A DNA stretch of 64,000 nucleotides from Candidatus Omnitrophota bacterium (lineage in GTDB: Bacteria; Hinthialibacterota; Hinthialibacteria; OLB16). The translations under genes and the position numbers were made by a program. The DNA is taken from the NCBI GenBank assembly GCA_020632575.1, contig JACKFH010000002.1, positions 310,001-374,000 on the forward strand, in the 5' to 3' direction. Under the pieces are notes generated by a model. It had not been told where the DNA came from, did no database searches, and worked only from the letters and a program-made list of their open reading frames with translations. Below are positions 60,249 to 64,000 of this stretch, in pieces. Position 1 is the first letter of the stretch. Each line of letters opens with the position of its first letter.

Positions 60249-61099
60249 TGTGATTTCGTTTCAACCTCTCCGACCATCGGTTTCGCGATGGCTTGGAGGA
60301 CCTCCTCGATAGTAGGCCATTTCCCGCGGGTCGCATTCTTCAAAATTTGAACGGACTCGCCACACGGCCTCCAAAGGAGAGGGTCGGTCTCCCCAAAGAT
60401 GACTGCGGTGTTCAAACCGCAAAGCCCGGCCAGATGCGCGACACCGGAATCATTGCCCACGAAGCCATCCCCCTCAACCCATTCCGCCGTTAGGTCCAGC
60501 ACTTTCTCTTTGGCCATTACGGAATGGCCATTCGCCTCCAAAGGTTTCATTAAATCGAGTTCGGCATCCCCCAAGAGGAATTGGACTTCGCGTCCCATGC
60601 GCATTTTGATTTGATCCGCCAGAGATAAAAAGTTTTCAAGGGGCCATCGCTTCGACCTGGCTCCAGCGCCTGGATGAATCCAAATTGTCGGAGACCGATC
60701 GGTGTCTGTTCGCAACAGGTTTTTGAGGGGGCTCGTTTTGAGAGTGGGGATAGCCGCGCCGAGACATTCGCCGAGATAAATGGCCACTGGCTTTCCGGAT
60801 TGCGAATCGGGAAAAGGGGGGTGGATGGCGACTCCCGGAGCCGTTCGCAAACCCTCGGGCAGGTCGATAAAGGAATGGATCTGACTAGGATCGGGATGGC
60901 GGTTCAGCCAAGTGTCGATATGGATTGCCCCCTCAGCCAACCCGGAGGCTACAAGTGGCTCCAAACGGTTCGGATAGCCCACCAGGGAGATCCGAAAAGA
61001 AGACTGTTTCCGAAGGATCGAGAGAGCGGGCGCCAAAAGGAGAGAATCGCCCAAACCCCCTGGGCGAACCAAAGTTAACCTATCGCCGGGGTTAACCAA
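60245..61099 (-). CDS. Glycosyltransferase family 9, heptosyltransferase-like
   Basis: A 284-residue GT9 protein. LTLVRPGGLGDSLLLAPAL is the family N-terminal loop, WIHPGAGARSKRWPLENFL and FVGNDSGVAHLAGLCGL are the heptosyltransferase signatures. It probably adds a sugar to a lipid A core or cell-envelope glycan from an ADP- or NDP-heptose type donor. It overlaps the end of the repeat protein gene by 8 bases and the phosphoesterase start by 4. Confidence 0.87.
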   Translation of the reverse strand: MVNPGDRLTLVRPGGLGDSLLLAPALSILRKQSSFRISLVGYPNRLEPLVASGLAEGAIHIDTWLNRHPDPSQIHSFIDLPEGLRTAPGVAIHPPFPDSQSGKPVAIYLGECLGAAIPTLKTSPLKNLLRTDTDRSPTIWIHPGAGARSKRWPLENFLSLADQIKMRMGREVQFLLGDAELDLMKPLEANGHSVMAKEKVLDLTAEWVEGDGFVGNDSGVAHLAGLCGLNTAVIFGETDPLLWRPCGESVQILKNATRGKWPTIEEVLQAIAKPMVGEVETKSQ

Positions 61100-63764
61100 C
61101 GGTGGTCAGAATTCCTTTGTAGTAGAGGAGATCGCGCTGCATTTCGCTGGACAGACCCGGGAATTGGCTCGCCTCCTCCAGAACGTCCAGGGCCTCCTTG
61201 ATCTTCTTCTCCTCCATCAAACATTGCGACAGCATCAGACAGGCGTACCCCTTGTCCTCGGAGCCGATGTCGGATTTGATCGCCTTGCGGAAATGCTCGA
61301 TGGCTTCGTGGTATTGATTGCTCTCGAAAGCGTCGGTCCCCAGAGCGATCGCTTTGCGAGCATCCTCCTCCTCTTTCTTGCGGATCTCCGTGTCGGGTTC
61401 GGCTTTCCCTGGTTTCGGAGGGGCCGAGACCGGGACACCGGCGGCGGCGAACATGGAACCGGCGGTGGCTTGCACCGACTGGGCGGCGGCTTGTTCGGCG
61501 GCGGTTGTGGCCACTTTCGAGACCGCCTCCTCGGCGACACGTTGGGCGACTTGCTCCGCGATGGTTTGAGCCAGCTGCTGAACCACATTCTGAGAGACTT
61601 GCACCGCGGTTTTGCGGGCGACTCCCTCGGCGGAGTTGCGAACCACCTCCTCGGCCGAGGTCTTCGCGGTCTCCTCGGCGATCTTCGCGGCCATCGCCTC
61701 GGCGGTCCGTTTCGCGACCCTTTCCGCGATCTTGCCGGAGACATCCAGGGCCACCGCTCGCGCGGCCTCGGCCGCGGCCGCGGAAACGATCTCTTTTGCG
61801 GCTTCCTCCGCCGCGCTGGAGGCAACCTCCTCGGCCAACCGTTTGGCTAGGTCCTCCGCAGCCTTTCTGGCCGGGGCGCTCGCGGCCTCTGTGGCCGCCT
61901 TCTCGCCGATCTCGAGCGCCGCCTCTCGGGCGGCCTTGATCGCGGCGGCCTTGGCCACCTCCCGAACCGCCTCCTCGGCGGCGGAGAGCGCGACCTCTTG
62001 AGCGATGTTCGAGGCGATCTCGTTCGCCTTGGCCTCGGCCGCCTCTCTCGCGGCGTCGGTGGCCAACTGGGATGTGTGTTTCTGAACGGCTTCGGAGGTG
62101 ATTTCCCGAGCCACCGCCTCGGAAATCGATTGCGAGGATTCCTCGACCATTTCGACCGCGATTCGTTGCGCGGTTTGTTGAGCGATTTCTTGGGTTTTGT
62201 CTCGCGCGGCGTTCTCGATCGCCTGGAGAGAGATCTGTTTGGCGATTAACGCGGTGTTTTCCTCGACCGCCTTGGTGGCGACCTCCTCGGCGACACGGCG
62301 AGCGACATCCTGAGTCGCTTTCTTCACCGCTTCCTCCGCCGCGGCCTTGGCGAAATCGGCGGCGACAGATTCGGCCATCTCTTTGGCGGCCTCCTCGGCA
62401 TATTGCTCCGCGGCCTTCTTGGCGATCTCTTCGGCGATCGAGGTCGCCCCCTTCCGAGCCACCTCCTCGGCCGCCTCTCGGGCCACCGATTCGGCCACCT
62501 CGGCGGCGACCCGCTCGGTCACCTCCTTGGTGGTGTCGAGCGCGATCTTCTCGGTGACTGTCCTGGCGATTTCGGCGGAGGATTTCTCGGCGATTTCTCG
62601 AGCCGTTTTCTCGGCCGCCTCCCGGGCGCCCTTCTCGCCGACTTCCGCGGCGATTCGAGTCGCGATCTCTCTCGCCAAGGCTGCCGCTTGTTCCTCGACC
62701 ACCTCTCGGGCGCACTGTTCGGCGGCGGATTGTGCGATCTCCTCCGCCGCTTTGCGGGTCACCTCTTCAGCGGTCTTCTTGGCCCTTTCGCCGACAACCT
62801 CCTCGACCAGCGAGAGCGCTGTCTCTCGGGCCACCTTGGCGGCAATCTCCCTGGCCGCTTCTTCCGCGGCCGTTCGAGCGCTTTGTTCGGCGGTCTTTTC
62901 GGCGGTCTGGATGGCGGTCTCTCTCGCAATCTTCGCCGCCACCTTCTCCGCGGATTCCCGAGCGGCCTGTTCGGCGGTCTGCTTCGCGATCTCCATCGCG
63001 GTGGTTTCCGCCGCTTGGCTGGCGATCTCCCGGGCAGTGACCTCGGCGGTCTTTTCGGCGATTTCTCGCGCGGTCGCCTCGGCAACCTCGGTTGCCTTCT
63101 TCTCCGCGATCTCCTTGGCCGCCTCGCTCGCCGCGCGTTTGGCCACCTCCCTCGCCGTGTCGCCGGCTTGTTCGGCGGCTATCTGGGAGGCGATGCTCTG
63201 TGCGATTGAACCGATATCGACTCCCACCTGACCCGATGGAATTTGAACGGTGTCCAGGGAAGGGTTTTGGGAGAGAGGTTTAGGTTGGGGGTCCTCATCC
63301 TCCTCGGGCTCCTCCTCATAACCCTCCAAAAGATCGCCAATTTCAAGGACTGGGGGCTCCTCCTCCAGATCCGGAGAAGCGGCGGGTTGATTTGAAACAT
63401 TTCCATTCGCGGAGTCGGTCTCCTCGAAATCCTCCGGATCGAATTCCTCCAATTTAATCTTGAGCTTTTTGGCCCAAAATTCGGTGGCTTTCGAAAGCGG
63501 CATCTCTTTGGACAAACTGTAGAGTTCGACCAAATTGCCCCCTTTGTTTCCGGGGCATTGAGCATAGGAGCATTTGAAAGACCTCCGGCCGAGGTCGACG
63601 CTCAAGGTCCGGATGATGGTGTCTTTATGAATGGGGCAGAAGGCGCGAAGCTGGTCTCCGAAGTTTTGCACCTTGGAGGTTTGGAAACCGATCTCCTTGA
63701 GAGTCGTTTCGGCGTCCAAAACCTCGCAGACCTTCGACAGATGCGCTTTGGCTCGAGGGTTCAT
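61092..63764 (-). CDS. CHC2-like zinc finger protein with 146-fold tetrad repeat
   Basis: An 890-residue protein. Residues 42-78 form a DnaG/CHC2-like zinc site (AFCPIHKDT, then FKCSYAQCPGNKGGN). An acidic, proline-rich linker follows to about 186. Residues 187-770 consist of 146 uninterrupted four-residue units, mostly [I/V/T/A]-A-x-x, such as TAREIAEK or IAKKAAEQ. Residues 771-890 contain a proline spacer and a TPR-like helical end (LGTDAFESNQYHEAIEHFRK). The start overlaps nadD by 4 bases. The repeat part should be a very long alanine-rich helix. The function is unknown; nucleic-acid or phosphate-polymer binding is a guess from the zinc site. Confidence 0.85.
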   Translation of the reverse strand: MNPRAKAHLSKVCEVLDAETTLKEIGFQTSKVQNFGDQLRAFCPIHKDTIIRTLSVDLGRRSFKCSYAQCPGNKGGNLVELYSLSKEMPLSKATEFWAKKLKIKLEEFDPEDFEETDSANGNVSNQPAASPDLEEEPPVLEIGDLLEGYEEEPEEDEDPQPKPLSQNPSLDTVQIPSGQVGVDIGSIAQSIASQIAAEQAGDTAREVAKRAASEAAKEIAEKKATEVAEATAREIAEKTAEVTAREIASQAAETTAMEIAKQTAEQAARESAEKVAAKIARETAIQTAEKTAEQSARTAAEEAAREIAAKVARETALSLVEEVVGERAKKTAEEVTRKAAEEIAQSAAEQCAREVVEEQAAALAREIATRIAAEVGEKGAREAAEKTAREIAEKSSAEIARTVTEKIALDTTKEVTERVAAEVAESVAREAAEEVARKGATSIAEEIAKKAAEQYAEEAAKEMAESVAADFAKAAAEEAVKKATQDVARRVAEEVATKAVEENTALIAKQISLQAIENAARDKTQEIAQQTAQRIAVEMVEESSQSISEAVAREITSEAVQKHTSQLATDAAREAAEAKANEIASNIAQEVALSAAEEAVREVAKAAAIKAAREAALEIGEKAATEAASAPARKAAEDLAKRLAEEVASSAAEEAAKEIVSAAAAEAARAVALDVSGKIAERVAKRTAEAMAAKIAEETAKTSAEEVVRNSAEGVARKTAVQVSQNVVQQLAQTIAEQVAQRVAEEAVSKVATTAAEQAAAQSVQATAGSMFAAAGVPVSAPPKPGKAEPDTEIRKKEEEDARKAIALGTDAFESNQYHEAIEHFRKAIKSDIGSEDKGYACLMLSQCLMEEKKIKEALDVLEEASQFPGLSSEMQRDLLYYKGILTTVG
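61455..63206 (-). repeat. 12-base tandem period encoding the tetrad repeat
   Basis: The coding DNA of residues 187-770 keeps a 12-base period without an insertion or deletion over 1752 bases. The units are diverged, with GCG/GCC alanine codons at the constant position. Long open frames on the other strand are a by-product. Confidence 0.85.
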
Positions 63765-64000
63765 ACGAAAACCTCACCCTGGGCGATATTTCCCTCCGAG
63801 GAGACTCTCGATCCGCTCGGCGATCGATAGAGTTTTTCCATCTCGATGATTTCCTCCACCTCGGGCGGGACGAGGTAACGAATGCTTTTTCCCTCCGACA
63901 CCTTCCGTCGGATGGCGGTCGAGGATATCCCAAATTCGTCCCAATCGAGAAGGACCATTCGGTCCCTGACTTTCGGATCGATTCGTTTGGGGTCCTCGCC
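63761..64000 (-). CDS. nadD: Nicotinate-nucleotide adenylyltransferase, N-terminus outside window
   Basis: The minus strand from base 64000 is open and encodes the last 79 residues of NadD. The segment DWDEFGISSTAIRRKV contains the ISSTxIR motif that binds ATP, and SIRYLVPPEVEEIIEMEKLY is the usual C-terminal end. The enzyme makes deamido-NAD from nicotinate mononucleotide. A 22-residue tail after MEKLY is extra to the usual end. It overlaps the repeat protein start by 4 bases, so the two are coupled. Confidence 0.9.
   Translation of the reverse strand, partial: GEDPKRIDPKVRDRMVLLDWDEFGISSTAIRRKVSEGKSIRYLVPPEVEEIIEMEKLYRSPSGSRVSSEGNIAQGEVFV

Noticed and set aside
62347..63231. Long open frames on the plus strand (294 and 268 residues) and a second minus-strand frame at 61075-62715
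   Set aside because: They run across the 12-base periodic coding sequence. The periodicity and alanine codons keep all frames open, and their translations are low-complexity (Arg/Gly or Ala/Ser) without any motif.

Overview
The window reads as a contiguous piece of chromosome from a Gram-negative-type, probably uncultivated bacterium with moderately high GC. Genes are dense, many share ATGA-type overlaps, and GTG, TTG and possibly CTG starts are used. A PEP-CTERM protein, FG-GAP and dockerin-like secreted proteins, a Wzy/Wzx polysaccharide system and PilB/PilT ATPases fit a planctomycete-like or candidate-phylum surface-polysaccharide producer. No rRNA or ribosomal protein is present, so the phylum is not resolved. 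One tRNA (Val, CAC) is present. No CRISPR array, prophage or complete insertion sequence was seen.

Layout. 1-3463 (-): a radical SAM enzyme, cut by the window edge, coupled to a class III aminotransferase/radical SAM fusion. 3749-7620 (-): a short ArgA-like acetyltransferase, a patch of small toxin-antitoxin-like genes (DUF433 fusion, HNH pair, antitoxin-like), a methyltransferase and a PduO-type cobalamin adenosyltransferase. 7825-15102 (+): a surface-polysaccharide operon (GDP-mannose dehydratase, GDP-fucose synthase, methyltransferase-glycosyltransferase fusion, methyltransferase, flippase, BNR_4 lyase-like exported protein). 15131-16146 (-): a PIN/excisionase toxin-antitoxin pair. 16454-23935: a PQQ-propeller protein, a sigma-54 activator, an MddA-like methyltransferase, a DMT transporter, tRNA-Val and a histidine kinase. 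23945-30418 (-): SH3b protein, O-antigen ligase with TPRs, PilB, PilT. 30679-33375: ThyA and FolA, a tiny PEP-CTERM protein, an FkbM methyltransferase.

33427-37193 (-): a MoxR ATPase, then a signalling module whose histidine kinase carries an ethylene-receptor (ETR1-type) membrane domain with all the key binding residues, followed by two response regulators. 37322-44123 (+): an SGNH hydrolase, an exported protein with twelve TRASH/YHS-like cysteine modules, a glycerol-1-phosphate dehydrogenase homologue and an FG-GAP propeller protein with a dockerin-like tail. 44174-46692 (-): PPK2 plus a Na/Pi cotransporter. 46978-51515 (-): a Cys-rich anchored protein, Gph, TgpA-like transglutaminase, DUF58. 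51720-55721: small and exported proteins and a cytokinin-dehydrogenase-like flavoprotein. 55894-59357 (+): a Rossmann flavoprotein/polyferredoxin fusion, a small zinc-site protein and a TlpA-like thioredoxin. 59382-64000 (-): metallophosphoesterase, GT9, a remarkable protein with a CHC2-like zinc finger and an uninterrupted 146-fold four-residue repeat, and the C-terminus of NadD.

The most notable items are the tetrad-repeat protein (61092-63764), the ethylene-receptor-like kinase (35682-37193), the twelve-module TRASH protein (38529-40931), the aminotransferase/radical SAM fusion (818-3463) and the cytokinin-dehydrogenase-like protein (54333-55721). All family assignments rest on reading motifs by eye; no search was run.
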